Source of the DNA: Dehalococcoidia bacterium
GTDB taxonomy: Bacteria > Chloroflexota > Dehalococcoidia > Lucifugimonadales > Lucifugimonadaceae
Direction of reading: 5' to 3'
DNA length: 39,035 nt
Assembly (NCBI GenBank): GCA_030747175.1
Contig: JASLLE010000018.1
Coordinates: forward strand, 1-39,035
Position 1 is the stretch's first letter, and each line of letters begins with the position of its first letter. The position numbers were made by a program, and so were the translations under genes. Under the pieces are notes generated by a model. That model worked only from the letters and a program-made list of their open reading frames with translations. It was not told where the DNA came from and did no database searches. This document shows positions 1 to 8,024 of the stretch, in pieces.

Positions 1-78
1 CAGAAACCTTCATGCCGACCACCCCAGAGGTGGCCGGACTAACATAATCCCTGGTATCGCTTCAGGGGGCAGGTCAAG

Positions 79-879
79 GTGGCGGGCGCTGTGGAAAACG
101 CCCGGTTACATGGTGCACTGCAACGGGCCAGCGCCGAACTCCAGGACATCAATAAACAAAAAACAGAACTGATGACCACCGTCGCACACGAGTTGCGAAG
201 CCCGCTCACGGCCTTCAACGCTTTTATGGACTTGGTGCTGGATGGTACGGCGGGCGAAGTCCCCGAAAAACAACTTGATCTCTTGTTGAGAGCGTCCAGG
301 TCTTCCGTACGGATGCAGAACATCCTGGATGTTTTTTCACATCTTGAGATGGCGGAAGACCAGACCGTGCCGCTGACGGTCACGATGTTCGATATCGAGA
401 TCCTGATCGCCAATGCTCTGGATCTCTTACAACCGGCTGCCAGGCATGGTCGCATCGAAGTCCAGTTCGAACCGTCCGGATCACTCCCGATGATCGAGGG
501 CGATCGACAGGCTATCGACCAGGTGATCAGCAATCTGGTATCGAACGCCATCAAGTACAGCCATGAAGAGGGCGTCGTGTCGATAGATTGCGCAGCCCGC
601 GGGGATGAGGTGATTGTTTCCGTCACGGATACGGGTTTCGGAATCTCGGCTGGAGACCAGGAACGATTGTTTGAGCGCTTCTACAGGGGCAGCGATCCTT
701 CAAAACTCCTGATACGTGGCACCGGCCTGGGACTGTACGTTAGCAAAGGGCTTGTCGAGAGACACAACGGACGGGTGTGGTGCCGCAGCGAACTGGGCAG
801 TGGATCAGCGTTTTCCTTTGCTCTTCCGTTTGAGCAACCGGCGGAGGAACCGGTCGCCGGGGACATTTCAATCGCCTGA
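79..879 (+). CDS. Sensor histidine kinase, C-terminal catalytic part (possibly 5'-truncated)
   Basis: This is the transmitter half of a two-component sensor kinase. It autophosphorylates on His and passes the phosphate to a response regulator that is not in this window. The H-box is AHELRSPLTAF, with the phospho-acceptor His near residue 37. The HATPase domain follows, with an N-box (NLVSNAIKYS), a G1 box (DTGFGIS), an F-box (ERFYRG) and a G2 box (GTGLGLYVSKG). The first residues (VAGAVENARLHGAL) look like the last helix of a GAF sensor domain, which should have about 130 more residues upstream. An in-frame TAA at 40-42 blocks that extension, and the GTG at 79 has no convincing ribosome-binding site. 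The gene is either 5'-truncated, frameshifted near 43-78, or a soluble kinase with no sensor. The stop lies 38 bp from the convergent amidohydrolase stop. Confidence 0.85.
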   Translation: MAGAVENARLHGALQRASAELQDINKQKTELMTTVAHELRSPLTAFNAFMDLVLDGTAGEVPEKQLDLLLRASRSSVRMQNILDVFSHLEMAEDQTVPLTVTMFDIEILIANALDLLQPAARHGRIEVQFEPSGSLPMIEGDRQAIDQVISNLVSNAIKYSHEEGVVSIDCAARGDEVIVSVTDTGFGISAGDQERLFERFYRGSDPSKLLIRGTGLGLYVSKGLVERHNGRVWCRSELGSGSAFSFALPFEQPAEEPVAGDISIA

Positions 880-917
880 CAGACGGGATCCCCGCACAAC
901 CAGACAACGGCGGATGA

Positions 918-2189
918 CTAAACGAGGGCGCGCCCGTCTCGTTTGACTAACCGACCTTCCACCACGACATCCGTGGGGTTAAACAGATCCTGGATGTCGT
1001 TCGCCGGATCCCCGGATACCGCCATCAGGTCAGCACTCAGGCCGGGCCGGATGGCGCCGGTCTCGGTCCCAAGTCGCAACGATTCAGCCGTATCCACCGT
1101 GGACGCCGCCATCGCCTCCCAGTTGGTGAACCCGAGAAGCTCCACGAACGACCACGCGTTCGCGGCTGACTTATCGAACTCACCGTGCGCCATGCCCATG
1201 TCCAGGCCCGTCACAAACCGCACACCCCGTTCTCGCATGTCCCGCAGGACGACGTCATGTTCTTCTTCCGAGACCGTGGTGGCGGAGACGGCCCAGTGCG
1301 GGACGCGGGCAGGAACGTCCCCGGCCGCGATTCTTACGTCGCCGACCATGATGTGGCCCGTTGTCGGGTCCGCCCAGATGCCCTTGTCCGCCGCCATCTG
1401 CGCCATATCCGGATCGTATGCCAGGCCCTTGCTGAAGTCTGAATCAAACCATCTGGCGTGGATCAGGCAGTGGATCCCCGCCTCTATGCAGTTCCGAACC
1501 CCGACCGCGGCGAGGCAGTGTGAAACGATCTGCACGTTCAGTCGCTCCGCTTCGATCACCGCAGCCCGGAGGGTCTCCACCGGGTACTGGGCCGAGCGCG
1601 GGTTGGCCTGGGGGGTGAACATCCCGCCGGTGGACATGATCTTGATTAAGTCCGCTCCCATCTTGACCTGCGCCCTGATGGCGCGCACTACCTCTTCTGC
1701 GGTATCTGCCTCAGATCCGAAGAACCAGCAATGCCCTGAAGTGGTCGTGATCGGCGCGCCCGCCAGTTGTAAGCGCGGTCCCGGGATCACGCCCGCCCGA
1801 ACGGCGTCACGGACAGGGAACACAACATCCGTCGGGCCGCCGAGATCGCGCATCGTCGTCACGCCGGACAGCAGAGCCGTGCGGAGGTGGTCAACGGCGC
1901 GCATGATGAACAACTCTTTCGAGTCATTGAACGCCGAGTGCTGGGTGTACAGGGGATCCGGACCCGCCGCCGTGTGCATGTGCGCATGCGCCTCGATCAG
2001 TCCGGGCAGCAGCGACACGTCACCCAGCTCGTGGACCGCATGGGTATCCGAGATGCCGGCGGTCAGCTCACCCTGCGGAATCACGTCCGAGATACGGCCG
2101 CCTTCAACGATGACTGCATGGTCCGGCAACCACGCGGTTACCCCTCGATTGGCGACGCGATCTGCTTTGTAGACGGCGTTTTCTGGCAC
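918..2189 (-). CDS. Metal-dependent amidohydrolase (imidazolonepropionase/prolidase-like), copy 1
   Basis: A cytosolic amidohydrolase-superfamily TIM-barrel enzyme that would hydrolyse a cyclic amide, dipeptide or similar C-N bond. The N-terminal strand carries the HxH metal motif (EAHAHMH). After it come GVTTMRDLGG, the lysine-bearing segment GADLIKIMSTGG, metal histidines in VSHCLAAVG and IHARW, and the late aspartate segment VTGLDMGMAH. The C-terminal GLSADLMAVSGDP segment is typical of this superfamily. I place the start at the GTG at 2189, giving about 423 aa. This matches the N-terminus of the neighbouring paralogue (PENAVYKADRVAN against PEPAIFKATRIAN), and an AAGGA lies about 10 nt upstream. 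The frame stays open to 2270, but that would overlap the upstream gene's stop. The gene is 58 bp downstream of its paralogue and probably co-transcribed. The substrate cannot be read from sequence. Confidence 0.88.
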   Translation of the reverse strand: MPENAVYKADRVANRGVTAWLPDHAVIVEGGRISDVIPQGELTAGISDTHAVHELGDVSLLPGLIEAHAHMHTAAGPDPLYTQHSAFNDSKELFIMRAVDHLRTALLSGVTTMRDLGGPTDVVFPVRDAVRAGVIPGPRLQLAGAPITTTSGHCWFFGSEADTAEEVVRAIRAQVKMGADLIKIMSTGGMFTPQANPRSAQYPVETLRAAVIEAERLNVQIVSHCLAAVGVRNCIEAGIHCLIHARWFDSDFSKGLAYDPDMAQMAADKGIWADPTTGHIMVGDVRIAAGDVPARVPHWAVSATTVSEEEHDVVLRDMRERGVRFVTGLDMGMAHGEFDKSAANAWSFVELLGFTNWEAMAASTVDTAESLRLGTETGAIRPGLSADLMAVSGDPANDIQDLFNPTDVVVEGRLVKRDGRALV

Positions 2190-2247
2190 GGGTGGGTGTT
2201 CCTTTTGATTCGCGGGTTTGTTCCGACCGGTTGAGAGGACTGACCGT

Positions 2248-3504
2248 CTAGATGAGCGCTTTGCCTCCAAGCTTTACCGGCACGCCGCCCTTCACCACGT
2301 CGGTCGATGCAGCGAGCGCCCGTATGTCCTCCGAGGGATCGCCTTCCACCGACATCAAGTCAGCGATTTTGCCGGACTGCAGCGAGCCAACGGTTTTTTC
2401 GACCCGGAGCGCCTCGGCCGTCACGGACGTTGATGCAGCGATGCCTTCCCACGGCGTGTAGCCGAGCGACTCCACGAAAGCGATCGCGTTGTATGCGGAT
2501 TTGTCGTAATCCGCGTGCGCCATCCCCATATCCAGCCCTGTCGTGTAACGCACGCCCCTGTCACGCATGTCGCGTAACACCTCGATGGTCTGCGCCGGTG
2601 AGGGTCTTGCGGCCGCGATACCCCAGTGAAGCCGTCTCTGTGGCGCGCCCGCGGCACGCGCTTCTTCTCCCAGTATTGAGAGGCCGATCGTGGGATCCAC
2701 CCATCGTCCTTCGTCGGCGAGCCGGCTCGCATCGTCTGGATCGTAGTCCAACGCAACCGTCGGATCAGAAGAGAGCCAGCGGCAATGGATTATCTGGTGG
2801 ATGCCGGCTTCGATACAGTTGCGAATCCCGGCGGTGGCGTGTGAGTGTGCGACAACGTAAATGCCGAGACGCTCGGCTTCCACCACGGCGGCGCGCAAAG
2901 TTTCGGCGGGGTACTGCGTCATGCGCGGGTTTGATGTCGGGGTGAAGTTACCGCCAGACGCCATGATCTTGATGACGTTTGCGCCCAGCTTTACCTGGCC
3001 CCGCACCGCCTTCACGACATCCTCAACGGTGTCCGCTTCCGTGCCAAACATCCAGCAATGCCCGGCGGTCGTCGTGATCGGCGTGCCGGCCAGTTGCAGG
3101 CGCGGCCCGGGAATGACCCCCGCCTCGATGGCGTCTCGCACGGGAAACACGACCTGGTTTCGAGACCCGATATCCCGCATCGTCGTGACCCCGGAAAGAA
3201 GGGCCTTTCGCACTGCGCCCGCCGCGCGCATCACCATGCGATCGTCGGTCTCCGTGGTGATGTTCGCGTAGCCATCAAGATCGGGACTGACGTGAACGTG
3301 GGAGTGAGCTTCAACCAGCCCCGGGAGCAGTGACACGTCGCCAAGGTCGTAGGTCTTCGTGCCGGAGGTGTCTCCGAGGGTCGAAGAGGGGACAACCGCC
3401 TCTATGCCGCCGCCGGCATCCGTGATGACGGCGTGCTCATTCAACCAACCGTCGTTCTGTGGATTGGCAATTCGGGTTGCCTTGAAAATAGCGGGCTCGG
3501 GCAA
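2248..3504 (-). CDS. Metal-dependent amidohydrolase (imidazolonepropionase/prolidase-like), copy 2
   Basis: Tandem paralogue of the gene at 918-2189, about 418 aa. It keeps the same landmarks: EAHSHVH for the HxH site, LSGVTTMRDIGSRN, the lysine segment GANVIKIMASGG, VVAHSHATAG, IIHCRW, TTGLDMGMAH and the C-terminal GKIADLMSVEGDP segment. The TTG start at 3504 is supported by GAGGA seven bases upstream. This is the first gene of the minus-strand pair, so its promoter should lie in the 3505-3861 divergent region. The two copies are similar along their whole length, so they are a duplication rather than a fusion or fragment. They differ in residues after the HxH motif and in the C-terminal barrel loops, which leaves room for different substrates. 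The family is clear; the reaction is not. Confidence 0.88.
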   Translation of the reverse strand: MPEPAIFKATRIANPQNDGWLNEHAVITDAGGGIEAVVPSSTLGDTSGTKTYDLGDVSLLPGLVEAHSHVHVSPDLDGYANITTETDDRMVMRAAGAVRKALLSGVTTMRDIGSRNQVVFPVRDAIEAGVIPGPRLQLAGTPITTTAGHCWMFGTEADTVEDVVKAVRGQVKLGANVIKIMASGGNFTPTSNPRMTQYPAETLRAAVVEAERLGIYVVAHSHATAGIRNCIEAGIHQIIHCRWLSSDPTVALDYDPDDASRLADEGRWVDPTIGLSILGEEARAAGAPQRRLHWGIAAARPSPAQTIEVLRDMRDRGVRYTTGLDMGMAHADYDKSAYNAIAFVESLGYTPWEGIAASTSVTAEALRVEKTVGSLQSGKIADLMSVEGDPSEDIRALAASTDVVKGGVPVKLGGKALI

Positions 3505-3861
3505 TTCGTGATCCTCTACTTGGTCGCCAAATATTCAGGCGTTCGGGGCGGATTCTAACGGGACGTACAGCTCCGTGGGCCGGAGGAACCGTCCCGTGTG
3601 TGTCTGGACGTCCGTCCGGCGCTCCATTGCCGCAGACATTGGGAGCCGGGCCGCCCGCCTCATGGCTGTTGCGGCCCGTCTGGAGCGGGGGCATAATGCC
3701 CCTTCCGGGGTTGCCGCTCCATCACGAAACGCGCACACACGCGCGATTCGGTTTTTTCCTGCGTCGATCCATGTCCTGGCCGGACGCGTATCTGCACGTT
3801 GTAAACGCTTCCGGCGACCCATGTTCTGTCAGCGGCAAGAGTCGTTAAAGGAGTTCCGCTT
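3505..3861. other. Divergent intergenic region between amidohydrolase pair and Mo-hydroxylase operon
   Basis: These 357 bp contain no convincing coding sequence; the short frames that cross it have no family signature. The region must hold promoters for both the minus-strand amidohydrolases and the plus-strand hydroxylase operon. What I can see is a perfect 15-bp palindrome at 3688-3702 (annotated separately) and the ribosome-binding site AAAGGAG at 3847-3853 for the FAD-subunit gene. I see no tRNA, riboswitch-like fold or repeat. Confidence 0.6.
3688..3702. promoter_or_regulatory. CATAATG-centred palindrome in divergent promoter region
   Basis: GGGGCATAATGCCCC is a perfect inverted repeat with 7-bp arms around a single A. 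CATAAT resembles a -10 hexamer and the dyad covers it, so this could be an operator overlapping a promoter. A second palindrome with the same CATAATG centre lies just upstream of the amidase gene (35780-35794). It is 160 bp before the hydroxylase operon and 184 bp before the amidohydrolase start, so either could be the target. No regulator gene is adjacent, and chance in GC-rich DNA is possible. Confidence 0.35.
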
Positions 3862-4728
3862 TTGCACCCGTTTAAATATGTCCGCGCTACGAGCGTCGAC
3901 GAAGCCATCGCGGCCCTCGCCAAACACGGCGAACGCGCCAGGCCGCTTGCCGGTGGCACTGATGCCCTGATTATGGCGCGCGCCGGCCGCTGGGAACTTG
4001 ACGCCCTGGTCGACATCAAGCACATCCCGGAGACCAATATTCTTGAGCTTGGTTCCTCCGAGTTCCGCCTCGGCGCCGCCGTCCCCTGCTATCGCGTCTA
4101 CGAAGACGAGCAGATTTCGGCGGTGTTCCCGGGCCTGGTGGACAGCGCCAGCATCATCGGCGGGATTCAGATCCAGTCCCGCGCCGGTCTCGGCGGCAAC
4201 CTCTGTAACGCCTCTCCCAGCGGCGACGGCATCTGTTCACTCATCGTCCACAACACGACATGCGTAATCGCCGGACCCGGCGGCACGCGCGAAGTGGCGG
4301 TTGAGGACTTCTGCACCGGCCCCGGCCGGTCAGTGATCGGGGACGGCGAGTTCCTGGTTGAGATGAAGATGCCGACGCCTCAAAAAGGTTTTGGAGCCGC
4401 ATACCAGCGGTTCACACCCCGTAACGAGATGGACATAGCGGTCGCCGGTGTTGCCAGTTCGGTCCAACTGGACGGAGACACAATCGTGTCAGCGCGCGTG
4501 GCGCTTTCGGCGGTAGGCCCCACACCCATCCTTTCCTCCGCCGGCGATCAGCTGGCCGGGAAGGAAGCAACAGCGGAAAACATCTCCGCCGCCGCGCAAA
4601 CGGCGAGCGGGGACGCCAGCCCGATCACCGATATGCGGGGCACGGCTGAACAACGCACACACCTGGTCGGCGTTCTGGCCCGTCGCACACTTGAAAGGGC
4701 CGTAGAACGCGCCCGGGAGAACAATTAA
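3862..4728 (+). CDS. Molybdenum hydroxylase, FAD-binding (medium) subunit
   Basis: This subunit of a xanthine dehydrogenase-family molybdenum hydroxylase binds FAD and passes electrons from the iron-sulfur subunit to the acceptor. The FAD-binding signatures PLAGGTDAL (near residue 30) and GGNLCNASPSGDG (near residue 112) are both present, followed by the C-terminal CODH-flavoprotein domain. At 288 aa it has the usual CoxM/CutM length and lacks the extra 4Fe-4S insert of 4-hydroxybenzoyl-CoA reductase. The TTG start is fixed by AAAGGAG at 3847-3853. It is the first gene of a three-gene operon: the next gene starts one base after this stop. The order medium-small-large is the classic CODH-type order, but the large subunit argues against CO oxidation. 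Confidence 0.93.
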   Translation: MHPFKYVRATSVDEAIAALAKHGERARPLAGGTDALIMARAGRWELDALVDIKHIPETNILELGSSEFRLGAAVPCYRVYEDEQISAVFPGLVDSASIIGGIQIQSRAGLGGNLCNASPSGDGICSLIVHNTTCVIAGPGGTREVAVEDFCTGPGRSVIGDGEFLVEMKMPTPQKGFGAAYQRFTPRNEMDIAVAGVASSVQLDGDTIVSARVALSAVGPTPILSSAGDQLAGKEATAENISAAAQTASGDASPITDMRGTAEQRTHLVGVLARRTLERAVERARENN

Positions 4729-4729
4729 G

Positions 4730-5194
4730 TTGGTCGAGAAAGTAAGAGTCAGGGCAACCCTGAACGGAGAACCGGTCGACTTTCTGGTAGCGCCTTATGT
4801 GAGCCTCCTCGACACGTTACGTGACGAGCTGGGACTCACCGGCACGAAGGAAGGTTGTAACGACGGCAACTGCGGCGCCTGCACCGTCAATCTTGATGGC
4901 CGGGTGGTCGATTCGTGCTGTGTTCTCGGCGCTGAGATCGACGGCAGCACCGTGGAGACCATCGAAGGAATGGCGGAGCCGGGCCAACTGCACCCGCTCC
5001 AGCAATCTTTCCTTGAGGAAGCAGCGCTTCAGTGCGGCATCTGCACGCCCGGATTCCTCATGTCCGCAAAAGCCCTGCTCGACAAAGAACCGCACCCGAG
5101 CGAAGAACGCATCCGGTTCTGGCTTGCCGGAAACCTGTGCCGCTGCACCGGTTACGACAAGATCGTCAAGGCTGTCCAGAAGGTCGCCAAGTAG
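4730..5194 (+). CDS. Molybdenum hydroxylase, 2Fe-2S (small) subunit
   Basis: This subunit carries two [2Fe-2S] clusters linking the molybdenum site to the FAD subunit. The plant-ferredoxin-type N-terminal cluster uses C43, C48, C51 and C63 or C64 (GCNDGNCGACTVNLDG). The C-terminal four-helix cluster uses C102, C105, C137 and C139 (QCGICTPGF, then NLCRCTGYDKIV). The 154-aa length is normal for the CoxS/CutS/YagT family, and there is no Tat signal. The TTG start lies one base after the upstream TAA, which suggests translational coupling. The large-subunit gene begins 25 bp downstream. Confidence 0.95.
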   Translation: MVEKVRVRATLNGEPVDFLVAPYVSLLDTLRDELGLTGTKEGCNDGNCGACTVNLDGRVVDSCCVLGAEIDGSTVETIEGMAEPGQLHPLQQSFLEEAALQCGICTPGFLMSAKALLDKEPHPSEERIRFWLAGNLCRCTGYDKIVKAVQKVAK

Positions 5195-5219
5195 GCCGGG
5201 TGGCCTTAGGGAGGTATAA

Positions 5220-7502
5220 ATGACAACCGAAACCACCAGGGGCAAGTACAACGTAATCGGCACCCGACCGATCCGACACGATGGATTCGACAAAGTCACC
5301 GGACGGGCAATCTACGGAGCTGATATCAAGCTCCCCGGTCTGCTGCAGGGAGCGGTCCTCCGCAGCCCGCATGCCCACGCTCGCATAAAGTCGATCGACA
5401 CTTCTGACGCGAAGGCCGTCACCGGTGTTCACGCCGTGATCACAAGCGCCGACTTCCCGGGGGCGCAAGACGCACTGGTCGATCTCGGCGAAGGCGCCGT
5501 CAATTTCCGTTACGCCTCTAACAATATGATGGCCGGGGACAAGGTCCTGTACAAAGGGCAACCGGTCGCTGCGGTCGCTGCCGTAGACAAGAACACCGCA
5601 CTGGAAGCGGCCGCACTCATCAAGATCGACTACGAATTGCTCACGCCCGTCACGGACCTGATGGAAGCGTTGAAACCCGGCGCACCGATAGTCCTTGACG
5701 ACCTGGAAGGACAGGACCTCGGCGAAAAGATCGACGGCCCGACCAACCAGGCGAACCACATTCGCCACGAGTTTGGCGATATTGACAGGGGCTTTGCCGA
5801 GGCAGACCTGGTTATCGAACGCGAGTTCACCACATCGATGGTCCACCAGGGATACATCGAGCCGCACAATGCCACGGCTTCCTGGGACGAGGAGGGCCGG
5901 GTCACGATCTGGACGAGTACACAGGGTTCATTCCCAACTCGCCGGCAAGTCGCTGGAATCCTCCAGCTGTCTGACTCCTCGGTGAAGGTCATTCCACTGG
6001 AGATCGGTGGCGGTTTCGGGGGCAAAATCCCGACCTATCTGGAACCGGTCGCAGCAATCCTGTCACGCGAATCAGGTCGGCCGGTCAAGCTGCTGATGGA
6101 GCGATCCTCCGTCTTTGAGGCGACGGGCCCAACGCCGGGTTCCTGGATGACGGCGAAGGTCGGCGTGAAGAATGACGGCACGATCACCGCAGCGGACACG
6201 GACATACGATTCGAGGCAGGAGCCTACCCGGGATCCCCGGTCGGCGCCGCCATGATGTGCGTCTTTTCCTGCTACGACATCCCGAACACGCGGATCGATG
6301 GCTACGATGTCGTCGTCAACAGGCCCAAGACCGCCGCCTACCGCGCTCCGGGCACGACGCAGGCTGCGTTCGCCTTTGAGACCGTGATCGACGAGATCTG
6401 CCAGGAACTTGGCATGGACCCGATCGAGTTTCGGCTCAAGAATGCAGCTAAAGAAGGCACCCGCAGGGCCGACGGGCCGATCCACCCGTTGATCGGGAAC
6501 GTCGAGACGCTAGAGGCTGCGAAGGCCTCCGATCACTGGAACACCCCGCTCGAGAAGAGCGGCCCGAACGGAGTGCTCCGTGGCCGCGGGATCGCTTCAG
6601 GCTACTGGTTCAACATCGGCCTCAAGTCGGCCGTGACCATCGCCGTCAACGAAGACGGAACCGTCGCATTGACCGAAGGCTCGACGGATATCGGCGGCTC
6701 CCGGGCTTCCATCGCGATGATGGCCGCAGAGGTGCTTGGCATCCCGGTCGAGGACGTGCGCCCACACGTTGCCGACACGGAAGGCATTGGCTACACGGAC
6801 GTCACCGGCGGAAGTCGCACGACGTACGCAACCGGTTACGCGTCCCACGATGCGGCGCAGGACGTTGTATCGCAACTTCGTGAACGTGCAGCCACGCTCT
6901 GGGATGTTGACGTCGACGAGATCGAGTTTGCCAGTGGCAACTACCAGTCGAAGTCAGACCCGGAACTGCGCCTTACGCACAAGGAACTGTCCAGCAAGCT
7001 GGGCTCGACCGGCGGGCCGGTCGTCGGCAGCGCATCCGTAGATCCTGAAGGAGCCGGCGGCGCGTTCTCCACTCAGATCGCCGACGTAGAGATCGACCCG
7101 GAAACCGGCAAAACGGACGTGATCCGCTACACCATCGTCCAGGACGTTGGCACGGCGATCCACCCGTCTTACGTTGAAGGCCAGATGCAGGGCGCGGTAG
7201 TGCAGGGCATCGGCTGGGCATTGAATGAAGAGTACTTCATGAACGACGACGGCGCGATGGTCAACACGAGCTTCCTCGACTACAGGATGCCGACCACGTA
7301 CGACCTGCCGGAGATCGAGACGATAATCGTCGAGGTCCCGAACCCGGGTCACCCGTTCGGGGTCCGCGGCGTAGGTGAAGTCCCGATCGTCCCGCCCGTG
7401 GCAACGATCGCGAACGCCATCCACGATGCCCTGGGTGTTCGGTTACGGCAATCCCCGATGAACCCGGGACGCATTATGTCGGCCCTTGAAGACAAGGGCT
7501 AA
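5220..7502 (+). CDS. Molybdenum hydroxylase, molybdopterin-binding (large) subunit, xanthine dehydrogenase family
   Basis: This catalytic subunit of 760 aa binds the molybdenum cofactor and should hydroxylate a heterocycle, aldehyde or similar carbon using water. The N-terminal aldehyde oxidase/xanthine dehydrogenase a/b hammerhead begins near residue 20 (HDGFDKVTGRAIYGAD). Cofactor contacts follow at STQGSF, GGGFGGK and AYRAPGTTQ, and near the C-terminus the catalytic glutamate motif GVGEVP. The active-site loop reads AYRAPG, not the AYRCSFR of form I CO dehydrogenase and not the AYRGAGR of form II-like proteins, so this is unlikely to be an aerobic CO dehydrogenase. GGAGG sits seven bases before the ATG. 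The gene ends the operon, and a strong terminator lies 41 bp downstream. The substrate is unknown. Confidence 0.92.
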   Translation: MTTETTRGKYNVIGTRPIRHDGFDKVTGRAIYGADIKLPGLLQGAVLRSPHAHARIKSIDTSDAKAVTGVHAVITSADFPGAQDALVDLGEGAVNFRYASNNMMAGDKVLYKGQPVAAVAAVDKNTALEAAALIKIDYELLTPVTDLMEALKPGAPIVLDDLEGQDLGEKIDGPTNQANHIRHEFGDIDRGFAEADLVIEREFTTSMVHQGYIEPHNATASWDEEGRVTIWTSTQGSFPTRRQVAGILQLSDSSVKVIPLEIGGGFGGKIPTYLEPVAAILSRESGRPVKLLMERSSVFEATGPTPGSWMTAKVGVKNDGTITAADTDIRFEAGAYPGSPVGAAMMCVFSCYDIPNTRIDGYDVVVNRPKTAAYRAPGTTQAAFAFETVIDEICQELGMDPIEFRLKNAAKEGTRRADGPIHPLIGNVETLEAAKASDHWNTPLEKSGPNGVLRGRGIASGYWFNIGLKSAVTIAVNEDGTVALTEGSTDIGGSRASIAMMAAEVLGIPVEDVRPHVADTEGIGYTDVTGGSRTTYATGYASHDAAQDVVSQLRERAATLWDVDVDEIEFASGNYQSKSDPELRLTHKELSSKLGSTGGPVVGSASVDPEGAGGAFSTQIADVEIDPETGKTDVIRYTIVQDVGTAIHPSYVEGQMQGAVVQGIGWALNEEYFMNDDGAMVNTSFLDYRMPTTYDLPEIETIIVEVPNPGHPFGVRGVGEVPIVPPVATIANAIHDALGVRLRQSPMNPGRIMSALEDKG

Positions 7503-7542
7503 GGTCGCCGTTCAGGTCCAGGGGACCGAAATCGAAGACATG

Positions 7543-7577
7543 AGTGACGCCCCGGCTTGCCGGGGCGTCACTTTTTT
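7543..7577 (+). terminator. Intrinsic terminator of the molybdenum hydroxylase operon
   Basis: Perfect 14-bp GC-rich stem (left arm 7543-7556, right arm 7559-7572) with a two-base TT loop. Together with the stem's last T, the six-T run is 7572-7577. It lies 41 bp after the large-subunit stop and insulates the downstream MoaD-like gene. The stem is symmetric, but the T tract favours plus-strand termination. Confidence 0.93.
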
Positions 7578-7661
7578 CTCCAGGGTTGTCGTGGACTATG
7601 ATCGACCGACTCCCCGTCGAACTCGACTCATAAAATGCACAAGCCGCCAAGGAATCCTCAG

Positions 7662-7928
7662 ATGGCCCGCGTATTCATCCCGCAACCGTTGCGCAAACTG
7701 ACTAACGGCCAGATCGAAACGCAAATCCCGGGCAAGAATCTCCGGGAGGTCATCGAGAACCTGGAGAAAGAATTTCCGGGCGCTGCCGAGTACCTGCTGA
7801 ATGATGGAAATCTGAAACCGGGCATCGCCGCCATCGTCGGAGAGCAGGCCACGAGGCAGGGATTGCTCCACAAGATTGAGGACGACGAGACCGAGGTCCA
7901 CTTCCTGCCCGCCATAGCGGGCGGCTGA
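7662..7928 (+). CDS. MoaD/ThiS-family ubiquitin-like sulfur-carrier protein
   Basis: A small (88 aa) beta-grasp protein of the MoaD/ThiS/CysO type. Such proteins are adenylated and thiocarboxylated on a C-terminal Gly-Gly and donate sulfur to cofactors such as molybdopterin, thiamin or cysteine. Evidence is the exposed C-terminal AIAGG, the MoaD-like pattern VHFLPAIAGG preceded by a DDETEV turn, and the NLREVIENLEKEFPG helix typical of the fold. I prefer the ATG at 7662, with AAGG at 7649-7652, over the in-frame ATG at 7635, which has no ribosome-binding site. It follows the Mo-hydroxylase operon but is separated by a terminator. No moaE, moeB or thiF partner is present, so its client pathway is open. 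Confidence 0.82.
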   Translation: MARVFIPQPLRKLTNGQIETQIPGKNLREVIENLEKEFPGAAEYLLNDGNLKPGIAAIVGEQATRQGLLHKIEDDETEVHFLPAIAGG

Positions 7929-8024
7929 GCGCCGATTTCGAGCGAATGCTTGGTAAACTGCGGATTGCTAACAGGCGGACGGCCGATAGCACGTGAATGA
8001 CGGTGCGACGGGGAGGCACCTTCC

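Noticed and set aside
943-2172. Long plus-strand open frame of about 409 codons opposite the first amidohydrolase
   Set aside because: Composition is Arg/Ser/Thr/Pro-rich with no family motif; it is the shadow of the conserved minus-strand gene.
3862-7502. Aerobic carbon monoxide dehydrogenase (coxMSL)
   Set aside because: Gene order fits, but the large-subunit loop is AYRAPG and lacks the cysteine of the CODH site.
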